A stretch of 64,000 nucleotides of DNA from DAOUET01 sp034430155 (GCA_034430155.1 DAOUET010000010.1:1-64000), one strand, 5' to 3'. Shown: positions 43,284 through 52,458, numbered from the stretch's first letter. Notes: a model not told the origin generated them from the sequence alone. Numbers and translations: made by a program.

Positions 43284-44126
43284 ATGTCCATCAAGATCGT
43301 TTCCGATAGCACCTGCGATCTGCCCACTCATCTTTTGGATGCGTACGGTATTTCCGTAATACCCCTATTGATCACAATCGGTTCCCAAAGTTACCGAGAC
43401 GGGGTTGACCTCTCTCGTCAGCAATTCTATGAAAGTTTAATTTATAACAGCCCCCCACCCACGACCGCGGTCCCCGATCCCCACGAATTTCAGGAAATCT
43501 ACCAGACCCTGGCTGCCCAAGGGGCCACCCAAATACTATCCATCCATGCTCCCATCAGTTTGAGTCCAACCATGAACGTGGCAAGTTTGGGTGCCGAGGC
43601 CTTGCGTGCTGGACTGGTGACCGTGTATGATGCCCGCCAGCTTAGTCTAGGAATGGGTTTTCTGGCCTTAAGAGCAGCTGAAGCCGCTTCGCAGGGGTTC
43701 AACATAGATGAGATCATCACCGTATTGGATGAGCAGATCTCCCGCACCCACCTAGTTCTTGCTGTGGAGCACACTGAATACCTATGGCGCAGCCAGCGCT
43801 TGAGCCCCATCCTTAAAAACCTGGATACTATAGTCTCTGATCGAGTGCTGATCAGGATGTACGATGGCAACTTGACTCTTAACCAGATTCCCGAAAATCA
43901 ATCGGTAGAAACCCACCTGCTATCCGAGCTGAACACCTGGGAACCTTTAGAGCGGATAGCGCTGATACATACCCATCGCTCCGATCTGGCCAAGGCATTG
44001 CACCACCAACTGATCGCCCTTTACCCCCAAATCCAGGTCTCTATTGCTGAAATTTCCCCCCTAGTTGGCGCCCATATTGGCCCGGGAGCACTGGGTTTTG
44101 TCTGCCTGACTCACCAGGTCACTTAA
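43284..44126 (+). CDS. DegV family fatty-acid-binding protein
   Basis: DegV/FakB proteins bind a fatty acid in a pocket between an alpha/beta N-terminal domain and a C-terminal EDD-fold domain, and in some bacteria present it to fatty acid kinase FakA. The start IVSDSTCDLP, the TTAVPDPHEFQ segment, the SIHAPISLSPTMNVA loop and the GPGALG ending are characteristic. Length is normal (280 aa). It has no obvious operon partner. A TATAAT (43195-43200) lies about 85 bases upstream, without a convincing -35. No FakA gene is in the window. Confidence 0.9.
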   Translation: MSIKIVSDSTCDLPTHLLDAYGISVIPLLITIGSQSYRDGVDLSRQQFYESLIYNSPPPTTAVPDPHEFQEIYQTLAAQGATQILSIHAPISLSPTMNVASLGAEALRAGLVTVYDARQLSLGMGFLALRAAEAASQGFNIDEIITVLDEQISRTHLVLAVEHTEYLWRSQRLSPILKNLDTIVSDRVLIRMYDGNLTLNQIPENQSVETHLLSELNTWEPLERIALIHTHRSDLAKALHHQLIALYPQIQVSIAEISPLVGAHIGPGALGFVCLTHQVT

Positions 44127-44175
44127 ACCCTACCCATTCCTACTGCCCACCTACCTTATAGAAGAACCCTTTCCC

Positions 44176-45078
44176 CTAGGGCTGGTGCTCCAGAATCGCC
44201 AATAATCCTACGTGGTCAGAAGCCCACTGCCAACCATCCACGCTCCTAACCGGCTGTTCTAAAATCCGCTGGCTCCCCAGTATTTTCAGATGTAACCCAC
44301 CAGGCACCAGGAAGATGCAATCGATACGCTCCTCCAAAGGTTCTCCAGGAGTCCCTTGCAGGTCGTCAATACAGCAGGTATTGTCTTCGTCGCTCGGATG
44401 AAGCCTACGGTAGACATCCACCCACTGGCTGCTTAATGCCTGTACTTGGGGTGAATCTTGCTTTGCGTTGAAATCTCCCGCCATGATGGCAGCTCCTTCT
44501 CCACCTTTAGCAATAAAAGCCTCTAGCGAAGCTGCTTGCTCCCGGTTGATTTTCGCTTCCCCATTGGTCAGGTGGGTACTCACCAAGCGTAACTCACCCC
44601 AAGGTGTCGCCACACTCGCCTGCAATGCAACCCGATGCTCGAAGAAGCCAGCCTTGGGCGTTAATTCTACATATGTCACCGCTTGCAACGCATACTTGCT
44701 GAGAATCGCCTCACCCTCTGAAAACAAGATCGCCCAGCGGTTGCCATTTGCTGGTAGGTAAACATAGTTCAACCCCGTTCGGTCCGCCAGTAATTTAGCG
44801 ACACTGCCCGTCTTCCAAGTCCAGGGCACCTCTTGAAGAAGGACGATATCTGCATCCTGGCGCTGGATCTCCCCCGCTACGATCTCCATGCGCTGGCGGA
44901 TATGCTTGAAATCCGGGAAACCAGGCAGCACGTTCATCGAGATCACCCTTAGGGTTTTCCCCTTCTCTTCGGAGAAAGTTGCGCATCCTTGCAGACAGCC
45001 CAGCTGCGGACCTACTTTACTTGCATTCAATACCCATAGCGCTAAAACAAATAGAATCGCTAGAGTCAGCAGCCGCAG
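44176..45078 (-). CDS. Endonuclease/exonuclease/phosphatase family protein with signal anchor, non-ATG start
   Basis: The EEP fold is clear: ISMNVLPG, the metal-binding Glu in VLLQEVPW, STHLTNGE, AGDFNAKQ, and the final SDHVGLLA. Family members cleave phosphodiesters or phosphomonoesters of DNA, lipids or nucleotides. Two cysteines pairs (near residue 28 and at NTCCID) may be structural. An in-frame TTG at 45030 gives a start that cuts through a hydrophobic stretch. Upstream, the open frame encodes a basic-hydrophobic signal anchor. A CTG at 45078 has AGGAGG six bases upstream, and an ATA at 45117 has AAGGAG at the same distance; no ATG, GTG or other TTG is available. The extracytoplasmic location is therefore likely but the exact start is open. 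Confidence 0.75.
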   Translation of the reverse strand: MRLLTLAILFVLALWVLNASKVGPQLGCLQGCATFSEEKGKTLRVISMNVLPGFPDFKHIRQRMEIVAGEIQRQDADIVLLQEVPWTWKTGSVAKLLADRTGLNYVYLPANGNRWAILFSEGEAILSKYALQAVTYVELTPKAGFFEHRVALQASVATPWGELRLVSTHLTNGEAKINREQAASLEAFIAKGGEGAAIMAGDFNAKQDSPQVQALSSQWVDVYRRLHPSDEDNTCCIDDLQGTPGEPLEERIDCIFLVPGGLHLKILGSQRILEQPVRSVDGWQWASDHVGLLAILEHQP

Positions 45079-45288
45079 CGAACCCCTCCTGGAAGCCTGA
45101 CTTCTGGTCTCTTTTATATTGCTCTCCTTGAATACGCAATCATACCCCTGGTAAGCACTCCTTTAATAGACACAAAGCGGGGTAATTTTCTGATAATGTA
45201 TCCCTCACTTTTATAAGAGTCAGGCGACTTCCGGGGAATAAGCCTCACCCCCAGATTGGGTTCTTTCATTTTTGTGAGGCTATTGGGC

Positions 45289-45316
45289 TTGACTGCAGGG
45301 ATTCTGCGATTATATT
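45289..45316 (+). promoter_or_regulatory. Putative sigma-70-type promoter of cyclase gene
   Basis: TTGACT and TATATT are separated by 16 bases, about 60 bases upstream of the cyclase start codon, in an AT-rich region. Confidence 0.5.
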
Positions 45317-45376
45317 TATTATGAAATAATCTGAATTTATGCAGTAAGTTTTGAAAATTATCGGGATGATCTAACT

Positions 45377-47617
45377 ATGGCATACCGAGTCTTAATATTG
45401 GGTCCCGAGCAGGCCTCCTCTAAAAAATTAGTGAACTACTTTACCAAACGTAGGGCTCAGGTTTGGCTTACCAGCGATCCAACCCAAGCGTACAAGATAC
45501 TGAAAGCTAAACGCCCTCATCTGGCTTTTGTCGATCTACACATACCAGATGATGGTTGGCTGCACCTGTTAAATAGTATCTGCCAGGAATCCAAGGGAAC
45601 CCGCTTGATCGTAACCAATAGACACCCTGACGTACGCCGCGAAATGCTCGCCCGGGAGCACGGCGCCCAGGTTTTCCTGCGTGAGCCTTTCAACAACAAA
45701 TGGATAGAAACCGCTCTTAAGAAACTGTATGCCGATGATCAGGAATATCCCTCTTCTATTTCCGAAGGCCAGCTTCCTTTAGTGCGCGTGCCCATGAGGA
45801 TCAAGATAACGTTGCCATTTGCCCTTCTGGCCGTGATTTTCGCCAGCTCAGCCGCCTTCCTGGGCAGCCGGTTTATTATTGAGTCGATTGGTGAGCGTTT
45901 CACCAACCAGCTAATCGACGCTGCTACCCTGTCCACTGACTGGATGGTTCAGGAAGAAAACCGCATCCTCGATTCCGTGCGCCTGATATCCAACACCGAG
46001 GGAGTAGCCGAAAGCCTCCAGAACCGGGACGCGAACCAGTTGCGCAAGATCATCCTTCCTATCGCCATTAACTACCAGGAGCAGGTGGTTGAAATACTAG
46101 ATTTACAGGGAATCAGCCTGCTGTCCCTGCGACAGCGCCAGGATGGCAATCCCGAAGACTATGATGCTACCCAAGGGGATAGCAGTGCCACCCAATGGGA
46201 ATTTGTCCAGAAGGTGCTAACCCAAAAGGTCGACCAACGCGGGGATAAGTACGCCGGATTGGGGCACTCCTCTTGGGGAGATTTCTTCTATATTGCCGGG
46301 CCAATCCTCGATCAGGAAGGCTCTTTGGTCGGGGTTATCCTGATCGGTAAATCTTTAGCAACCCTGGCTCGCCAAATCCGCCAGGACACCCTGGCTCAAA
46401 TCACCCTCTATGACCTTAATGGGGATTCACAGGTTTCCACCGTACTCATCGAAGAAGACATTCCGGCGCTTTCTTCAAACCTGATCCAGCAGGTTCTGAA
46501 CCGCCAGGATCAGCAATCCATCATCCGAGACTTCGAGGTAGCTAGCGCCAGATATTCCGAGATACTTGGGCCTTGGGAGGCCAGAGGTGGTCAAGACCTG
46601 GGCGTAATCGGTGTTTCCCTGGCGCAAAATTTCTTCATCCACCCTTCATTGCTCACCCGCTTTCAAGCCTTCTTTGTCATCTCCTTCACTTTTTTAGCCG
46701 TAATCGCTATTGGATCATTATTGGCGGGACAAATCACAGCCCCGCTTTCCCAGGTTGTCCAATCCTTTGTGAGGGTCGCCCAGGGAGATCTGGAAATAAG
46801 AATTCCGGCGAAGGGTAATGACGAAATCACCGTATTAGCACATGCTTTTAATTACATGGTCTCTGGCCTACAAGAAGGCGATATCTATCGCGACTTGTTG
46901 GGCCGCACCGTCTCTCCCGAAGTGCGCGAAGCCTTGCGTAAATCCTTTGCTCGAGGTGATCTTCGCCTGCAAGGTCGCACCATCGAAGCCACTGTATTGA
47001 TGAGCGATATTCGGGGATTCACCACACTCACTGAAAAACAGGATCCCGCTACGGTGCTCAGATGGCTTAACGATTATTATGCTGAATTGGTCCCGATAAT
47101 CATTTCCCACGGGGGTGTAGTGGATAAATTTGAAGGCGATGCTTTGGTGGTTTTCTTTGGCATCCTGCCCACCCCTCTTACGCCAGAAGAAAGTGCCTGC
47201 CAGGCTTGCGAGACTGCTATCGAAATGTTGCAGGTGATAGCTCGTATAAACCGCCGACGGGCCGAGCGCGGCGAACCGGCTTTTATCACCGGTATCGGTA
47301 TCAACACCGGAGCGATGACGGCCGGTGGGCTGGGTACAGCTGATCGTATGAACTTCACCATCATCGGCGATACCGTTAACACCACCCAAAGGATTCAGGA
47401 CATCACCAGAGAGTTTGGCGAAAGCGGGGTTGTTATCAGTGAAAATACTTTAAATTCCTTGCAGAATGGAACAGAAAGATTCCACATCGAGTCGTTAGGG
47501 CAACACACTTTTAAAGGCAAGCTGGAATTACTCTGGCTTTATCGCTTATGGCCAGCCAAGGGGGATAGCCATGTTCATCTTTCTGGAGGGGAGCTCCATG
47601 AGCTGGGCGTCGTCTGA
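45377..47617 (+). CDS. Membrane class III adenylate cyclase with N-terminal pseudo-receiver and extracytoplasmic sensor
   Basis: Domain order: receiver-like domain (1-120), TM helix (about 147-168), extracytoplasmic sensor of the single or double Cache kind (170-415), TM helix (about 420-445), HAMP (450-500), and class III cyclase (535-720). The cyclase has both metal-binding Asp residues (MSDIRGF and GDALVVFFG), the adenine-selecting Lys in DKFEGD and the Asn/Arg pair in NTTQR, so it should make cAMP. The receiver keeps an Asp in FVDLHIP but lacks the upstream acidic pair (GPE instead of DD) and has Arg for the conserved Lys (FLREPF), so normal phosphorylation is doubtful. It overlaps the next small surface-protein gene by 20 bases. 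Confidence 0.88.
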   Translation: MAYRVLILGPEQASSKKLVNYFTKRRAQVWLTSDPTQAYKILKAKRPHLAFVDLHIPDDGWLHLLNSICQESKGTRLIVTNRHPDVRREMLAREHGAQVFLREPFNNKWIETALKKLYADDQEYPSSISEGQLPLVRVPMRIKITLPFALLAVIFASSAAFLGSRFIIESIGERFTNQLIDAATLSTDWMVQEENRILDSVRLISNTEGVAESLQNRDANQLRKIILPIAINYQEQVVEILDLQGISLLSLRQRQDGNPEDYDATQGDSSATQWEFVQKVLTQKVDQRGDKYAGLGHSSWGDFFYIAGPILDQEGSLVGVILIGKSLATLARQIRQDTLAQITLYDLNGDSQVSTVLIEEDIPALSSNLIQQVLNRQDQQSIIRDFEVASARYSEILGPWEARGGQDLGVIGVSLAQNFFIHPSLLTRFQAFFVISFTFLAVIAIGSLLAGQITAPLSQVVQSFVRVAQGDLEIRIPAKGNDEITVLAHAFNYMVSGLQEGDIYRDLLGRTVSPEVREALRKSFARGDLRLQGRTIEATVLMSDIRGFTTLTEKQDPATVLRWLNDYYAELVPIIISHGGVVDKFEGDALVVFFGILPTPLTPEESACQACETAIEMLQVIARINRRRAERGEPAFITGIGINTGAMTAGGLGTADRMNFTIIGDTVNTTQRIQDITREFGESGVVISENTLNSLQNGTERFHIESLGQHTFKGKLELLWLYRLWPAKGDSHVHLSGGELHELGVV

Positions 47618-48296
47618 ATCACCCGGCACTAGCCGTAGGTCGGCCCGCCGGGCTCAAACCTGGTTGCTTATTTTTCTCATCATTTGTGTGTGCGGCTTGC
47701 TAGCCTCTCTGGTATGGTCCATAGGCGTATCTGCTATGGATTCGCGCTGGATGCCTTTCTCATTGCATTCTATTCTTCAATCTGACTACAGCGTTGACCC
47801 ACGCACTCAGCTTTTACCCCCCGTCAGGTTCGAATTGATCAAGAATTACTTAAATGACAAGTCCCCCAGCGATAGCCCTGCCCGTTATGCCACGTTACAA
47901 GGTGCCATGAACACCCCGGTAGCCACCGTGACACCTAATTACAGCGGAGCTTCGCTCACGCCTGCGATCCTTTCACCAACAGCCACCCTACTCCCCACAA
48001 CCCTCCCGACTCACAGCCCCTATCCAACCAAATCTACCCTGCCAACCCTTACGCTCACGCTTACACCCACGCCAACACCCACCGTTTACCTTTCCGCGAC
48101 CGCTTGGAATCCGCCAACCCATTTGCCCTCTCCAGTTCCCACCGCAACTCCCAAGCGCGATGATTCTCCTGAACCGACCCAACCACTACCCACCAACCCC
48201 CCACCCACACAGCCTGCGCCTACCCCAAAGCTGCCAACACCTGTTCCTACCTTACCAAAACCCACCAATCCTTATCCCCCTCCACCTTATCCCTGA
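47598..48296 (+). CDS. Single-pass membrane protein with Thr/Pro-rich extracellular tail
   Basis: Residues 1-25 are Ser/Arg-rich, a TM helix spans about 29-52, and the rest is outside the membrane. From about residue 120 to the end the sequence is almost wholly Thr, Pro, Ser and Ala, a typical cell-wall-spanning or glycosylated stalk. No known catalytic domain is seen. An ATG nine codons earlier is possible, but GGAGGGGAG lies directly before the chosen ATG. It overlaps the cyclase gene, which suggests a functional link to the sensor. A relic with a very similar Pro/Thr/Asn tail is at 60425-60540. Confidence 0.7.
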   Translation: MSWASSESPGTSRRSARRAQTWLLIFLIICVCGLLASLVWSIGVSAMDSRWMPFSLHSILQSDYSVDPRTQLLPPVRFELIKNYLNDKSPSDSPARYATLQGAMNTPVATVTPNYSGASLTPAILSPTATLLPTTLPTHSPYPTKSTLPTLTLTLTPTPTPTVYLSATAWNPPTHLPSPVPTATPKRDDSPEPTQPLPTNPPPTQPAPTPKLPTPVPTLPKPTNPYPPPPYP

Positions 48297-48317
48297 CAGC
48301 AGAAAAAATGTCTGACC

Positions 48318-48341
48318 CCAGCAGGGCTGGTAATATTTTTT
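48318..48341 (+). terminator. Rho-independent-like terminator
   Basis: CCAGC-AGG-GCTGG is followed by TAATATTTTTT, twenty-two bases past the stop of the Thr/Pro-rich protein gene. The stem is short but the T-run is clear. Confidence 0.5.
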
Positions 48342-48609
48342 ACTGATACCTTTCCCGGTTCCGCTTGCCCATTAAGAGGTCCTGTGATAGAGTGAAATTC
48401 AATGTATGCCTTATAAACCGGTCTCCAATGGCGCCCGGATAACCCTTCTTATACCAACCTCGTCCAGATCCATTTCAAAGCCTTGCAAGGTGTCAATGTT
48501 ATCCCCCTGAGAGCGCATGGCTTGCTCAACACTTTTAGCGACCTGCAAGCTATGCTGAATTACACCGCCAATTGGGGAATAGCCCTCACCCATATCGGAG
48601 TTTTTACCT
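48342..48609. other. No intact gene; possible decayed coding sequence
   Basis: From about 48412 to 48600 both strands can be read without stops and the plus strand gives protein-like text (WRPDNPSYTNLVQIHFKAL and similar). It has no start, no ribosome site and no recognised family that I can defend. It may be a fragment of a lost gene or chance. Confidence 0.25.
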
Positions 48610-49107
48610 ATGGAAGAACAAATGACCAAAGTTAACCTGCTGGAATCAATCGAAACCCATCGCCAGGAACTTGAAGGTACCCTAGCAGAGATACCCGTGG
48701 ACCAGATGACCTCGCCCGGCGTTATCGGTGAATGGACTGTCAAGGATGTCTTGGCACATTTAACCATTTGGGAAAGGCGTATGACCCGCTGGTTAAGGGA
48801 GACAGCTCAAGACCAGGAGCCACGCATGCTGCCTACTGGTATGACTTGGGACGATCTAGATCTATGGAATGAACAAACCTATTTAGAGAACCGGGATAGG
48901 TCACTGGATGATGTGCTGGCTGATTTCCAGGCCTCCTATCCGCAGGCGCTGCAAATCGTCACCACCTTCCCAGAGAAAGACCTGTTGGATCCAGACCGCT
49001 ACGTCTGGCGAGCAGGCCGGCCACTTTGGCACATCGTGGCAGCCAACACCTTCTGGCATTATGATGAACACAACCAATCCCTGCGCACCTGGCTGGCGTC
49101 TCTTTAG
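48610..49107 (+). CDS. DinB-like four-helix protein, ClbS/DfsB group
   Basis: This 165-residue helical protein belongs to the DinB-like superfamily. The GEWTVKDVLAHLTIWERRM segment with a conserved His, the later FWHYDEHNQSLRTWL segment with two His residues, and a central WNEQTY motif match the ClbS/DfsB/DUF1706 branch. DinB-like folds bind a divalent metal through a His triad and often act as thiol-dependent transferases or, in ClbS, as a self-protection hydrolase. The specific substrate is unknown. GGAG lies nine bases before the ATG. It stands alone. Confidence 0.8.
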   Translation: MEEQMTKVNLLESIETHRQELEGTLAEIPVDQMTSPGVIGEWTVKDVLAHLTIWERRMTRWLRETAQDQEPRMLPTGMTWDDLDLWNEQTYLENRDRSLDDVLADFQASYPQALQIVTTFPEKDLLDPDRYVWRAGRPLWHIVAANTFWHYDEHNQSLRTWLASL

Positions 49108-49368
49108 TCTTTCAAGTTCTTGATAGAAGTATGGGTTCGTAGATAGTATCCTCATCCCACTTCTTAACTCCCGCTAGCGGGATGAAATTCTCCCTCACCT
49201 ACAGATGGCGTGACCACTCAACCGTTGTTCATAATTATCGTCGCGTAATAATCAGCTCCCACCCGACCGGAATGGCATGAAAACCAAGACTATCGTCGTT
49301 CATCCTCTCAATTTCCTTTCCATCCCAATGGTTGTCCTCATCAACATAATCCTAAAAAGGAGCCAAGT

Positions 49369-49926
49369 ATGAAAATTGCTATTCTTTCCGACATTCATGA
49401 CAATGTCTGGAATCTCGCGGCTGCATTACAGAGCCTGCAGAGCGTCGACCTAATGATTTGTTGCGGTGACCTGTGTTCACCATTTATCGTCAGCCAGATG
49501 GCCAAGTCTTTCCATGGTCCTATTCATATCGTCTTCGGTAATAACGACGGCGACCTCTTCCGCATCACCCAGCAAGCCCAAGGCTATGCGCATGTCAACT
49601 TGCACGGCGCTTTCTTCCAGGGGGAATTCGCCGGGTTGCGTTTCGCCGCCAATCATTACGTAGATATCTCTCACGCCCTGGTCGCCGGCAGTGATTTCGA
49701 TGTAATTTGCTACGGACACAACCACACCTACCACATCGAAACCATTGGAAATTCCCTCATTATTAACCCCGGTGCGTTGATGGGTTATAACCCTATCATC
49801 GGGAAAGACATCCCAGCCACCTTTGTGGTCTACGACACCGACTCCAATAGCGTGGCAAGCTACCAGGTTGCACCCCCTGCCAGGGGCTCTGGCGTAGCTG
49901 GGCAAGTCATTTCCTATCCGGTATGA
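49369..49926 (+). CDS. YfcE/MJ0936-type metallophosphoesterase
   Basis: This is a calcineurin-like phosphodiesterase of about 185 residues. The dinuclear metal site is complete: SDIHDN (Asp8, His10), CCGDLC, FGNNDG and the GHNHTYH motif. Small members of this group hydrolyse phosphodiesters such as cyclic nucleotides or bis-pNPP in vitro, and physiological substrates are seldom known. AAGGAG precedes the ATG by six bases. The closeness of an adenylate cyclase (about 1.8 kb upstream) allows but does not show a cAMP-phosphodiesterase role. The last 15 residues after the core are Gly/Pro/Ala-rich. Confidence 0.87.
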   Translation: MKIAILSDIHDNVWNLAAALQSLQSVDLMICCGDLCSPFIVSQMAKSFHGPIHIVFGNNDGDLFRITQQAQGYAHVNLHGAFFQGEFAGLRFAANHYVDISHALVAGSDFDVICYGHNHTYHIETIGNSLIINPGALMGYNPIIGKDIPATFVVYDTDSNSVASYQVAPPARGSGVAGQVISYPV

Positions 49927-50112
49927 AACATCCCGGCAGGTTCGTTTAGGCTTGAGCCGGGGGACCACCCCTTTAGCCTTGGGCTCGTTTGACCCGCTCA
50001 TCTGCGAGTGCTCTTATTGGTCTTTTTGATGAGTTTTTCGATTCATACTCACGCTTCGCCAGGACCCGATTAGGTATAAAACACTTTATCTAACGAAAAA
50101 GGAGAGTGCATT

Positions 50113-50319
50113 GTGTCCAGCTCTACCGAGACCAATAGGCCTGCCCCTTCTAAGGGCGAAACCCGTGCTCTGCAAACCGCCCGAACCCTGCTGGCTGAGC
50201 TCTTCATGCACTACTCTGATCACCATTACGTCGTGCGTCTCTGAAACGGCCAAACCATACCCCCAGACTCCACGTCTGAGCCTGATTTCACCCTGACCCT
50301 GACTCATCCCGCAATTTAG
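50113..50319 (+). pseudogene. N-terminal fragment of a cyclopropane-fatty-acid-synthase-like methyltransferase with in-frame TGA
   Basis: A GTG start with GGAG eight bases upstream opens a frame of 43 codons that stops at TGA (50242-50244). The frame then continues for 24 codons to TAG. Read through, the sequence around the stop is YVVRL(*)NGQTIPP and then FTLTLTHPAI, which matches the N-terminal region of CFA-synthase/SAM-dependent methyltransferases, where the stop position is normally Trp (VRLWNG). TGG to TGA is a single base change. The rest of the enzyme is absent, so this is a dead fragment. Confidence 0.6.
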
Positions 50320-50362
50320 GCAGGAAATAGATATTTGCGAATGGTGTCCTAAAAGATAATAA

Positions 50363-50388
50363 GGGTCGCCTATAATGACAGGTGACCC
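50363..50388 (-). terminator. Terminator of the FecR/pre-peptidase lipoprotein gene
   Basis: GGGTCGCCT and AGGTGACCC form a 9-bp stem with one mismatch. On the minus strand it is followed by TTATTATCTTTT. It is about 28 bases past the stop of the leftward lipoprotein gene. Confidence 0.5.
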
Positions 50389-50415
50389 TCATGGATCTTA
50401 TTTGTAATCTTCAAG

Positions 50416-52458
50416 TCAATTCGCGGGCACGAGGGTGAGGGTGTAATTCCCAGTAAAAGTCCCCGAATAATCGCCCACAAAAACCTTGTAAACCCCGTCC
50501 TCATCCAGATCACAAATCTTCTGAACCATGTCTTCTAATGAGTATGCATCACACAACCACGAGCCATCCGGGCGATAAAGAGCAAAAATCGGGTCGATCG
50601 CTTCTCTTTTGATCTCAAGCCGCACCAGAACACGATCTCCCGCCTTCCCTTCAAAGGTATAGACATGGTAGGCGATCGAAGGCTCGACTCTGTCTTTGGC
50701 TTTCTGCCACAGGCGCATTGGCACTGCCCCCGTTGGAGCCAAGGTACTCTGGATGTACAGGTTGTAACCACCGGTCAAAGTTCCGTTATAATCGCCCACC
50801 ATTACAGTATAGGCACCACTGGCATCCAGCCCGCACAACTTTTCGATACTCTCCCCTTCCGAATTACCTCCACAAAGCCGGGAACCATCGGGTCTGTACA
50901 AAGAGAAAGAAGGGTGGATCTTTAGCCCTTCACTGATGAGGCGCACCAGAAGGTAGTCCCCAGCCTGCCCATCAAAAGTATACGCCTGGTAGGTGATACC
51001 CGGTTCGACTCTCCCTTTAACGGGTTCTCCCATATTCAGCGTCATTGCTCCTTCTGGATTCTGAGTGGTCTGCAGGTACAACTGATAGCTTCCCACTAAA
51101 GTTCCCGTATCATCACCCACCAGTAAGGTGTAAAGGCCATCGGCGTCAAGGTCGCAATCCTTTTCGAGAAGTTCGTCGGGTGTATTACCTTCGCACAGCA
51201 AAGATCCTCCCGGATCGAAAAGCATGAAAGCCGGATCTATTTCCCCTCCTTCACTCAACAATCTCAGGTGAAGGTGGTCTCCAGCTTTTCCAGAAAAAGT
51301 GAATGCCTGAGTGGACGCCACTTTTTTTATTTTGCCACTCGATTTTTGTCCCACGACCAGGGGAATGCTATCAGCCGGGGATAAAATGCTTTGCAAAGAT
51401 AAGGAAAAATCTCCCGTCCGGCTTCCATCGCTATCGCTGATAAGCAAAGTATAGATTCCATCCGCTTCCGGCTCGCAGATTCCCTGAGTACCCTGCATGG
51501 ATGTGTCCCGCGAGCACAACCAGGACCCATCAGAACGGATAACCACAAATATAGGGGTGATCTGTTGGTCCGGACTTACCAGACGCACCAAGATTTTATC
51601 GCCGGCTTTCCCGCTGAAGGCATAGTTCACACTATCACCCGGGTTTGCGATTCTTCCTGTGATAACAGTGCCTAACATCACATCAGCTCCATCACTTTTG
51701 GATGGATTGGTATTCCCCTTCACGGTTGAATCCGGGATGACTGCGGTCGGTGTCGCTACTTGAGCAACTCTACCTGTAATTTTGGAGACTGCTTTTAGAG
51801 GAGATTTCAAACTCTGAGCCTGATTTTCATAATCCTCTAGGGAGATCGGGATGCGAAATTGTGGACTTGGAGCCTGGCGGAAATAGACCTCTGCGTAGAA
51901 ACCATCCAGAACTGAGATGGTGCTGCTCCCAGCAGACACTAACATACTTCCCCCCCACTTAGCTACGGTGGTAATGCCCGAATCCGGCTCGTAAGTTACC
52001 AAGAATTGTGCGTCGCGCACTTTGACATCAACCCCGCCAGGAGTCTTGATATCATGCTCGTTTCCAGAACCCGATCCTTGGCCAATAAAGCCCCCCTTAT
52101 CTAAAGTTATGTGTGCTTCGAGAGGCAAGCACGGCCCTTTGGCGGCCGAACTCACGCTCAGCTCGGTGTCATTGAACAGCCTTAGCTGCTCGCCCTCCCC
52201 ATATTCCAATACCCCCTCTCCTCCCTCAGTCAGTTGAATCGTATCGCCAGATTTGAAGGGTTGGGTTCCCTGAAGGCTTTGGAGAGCCTCAAGGTTGCTC
52301 CCGTACTTCACAGTTCCGTCAATTTTCGTCAGCACACCGATAACCCCCTCTGGATTCGCCTCAGCGGTGCAATCTGCAGAATTTCCCACTGAGGGCGCGC
52401 ATGCGGAGAGGGAGACCAGCAGGAATACCATGATGAAAAAGCCGATGCGTTGATTCAT
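50416..52458 (-). CDS. Lipoprotein with FecR-like domain and four pre-peptidase C-terminal (PPC) repeats
   Basis: The chosen ATG gives a lipoprotein signal peptide ending in the lipobox LSAC. A FecR-like beta domain follows (about 45-210: GDTIQLTEGGEGVLEYGEG, IKTPGGVDVKVRDAQFLV). After a linker come four ~95-residue PPC repeats (about 255-350, 355-455, 460-555, 560-680), each with a (F)xGKAGDxxxVRL strand, PDGSxLC and C(D/E)xxADGxYT(L/V) motifs and a conserved Cys pair that may form a disulfide. PPC modules usually mediate secretion or surface binding in extracellular proteins. No catalytic domain is present. A decayed PPC fragment of the same type lies near 62560-62740. Confidence 0.82.
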   Translation of the reverse strand: MNQRIGFFIMVFLLVSLSACAPSVGNSADCTAEANPEGVIGVLTKIDGTVKYGSNLEALQSLQGTQPFKSGDTIQLTEGGEGVLEYGEGEQLRLFNDTELSVSSAAKGPCLPLEAHITLDKGGFIGQGSGSGNEHDIKTPGGVDVKVRDAQFLVTYEPDSGITTVAKWGGSMLVSAGSSTISVLDGFYAEVYFRQAPSPQFRIPISLEDYENQAQSLKSPLKAVSKITGRVAQVATPTAVIPDSTVKGNTNPSKSDGADVMLGTVITGRIANPGDSVNYAFSGKAGDKILVRLVSPDQQITPIFVVIRSDGSWLCSRDTSMQGTQGICEPEADGIYTLLISDSDGSRTGDFSLSLQSILSPADSIPLVVGQKSSGKIKKVASTQAFTFSGKAGDHLHLRLLSEGGEIDPAFMLFDPGGSLLCEGNTPDELLEKDCDLDADGLYTLLVGDDTGTLVGSYQLYLQTTQNPEGAMTLNMGEPVKGRVEPGITYQAYTFDGQAGDYLLVRLISEGLKIHPSFSLYRPDGSRLCGGNSEGESIEKLCGLDASGAYTVMVGDYNGTLTGGYNLYIQSTLAPTGAVPMRLWQKAKDRVEPSIAYHVYTFEGKAGDRVLVRLEIKREAIDPIFALYRPDGSWLCDAYSLEDMVQKICDLDEDGVYKVFVGDYSGTFTGNYTLTLVPAN

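Noticed and set aside
48411..48767. 118-codon minus-strand frame overlapping the DinB-like gene start
   Set aside because: It runs antisense through the well-supported DinB-like gene; the remaining part may be a decayed sequence but no family could be assigned.
50113..50319. Stop-codon recoding (TGA as Trp or selenocysteine) in the CFA-synthase-like fragment
   Set aside because: No selenocysteine insertion-type hairpin is evident directly after the TGA, the frame ends 24 codons later and the catalytic domain is missing. A pseudogene fits better.
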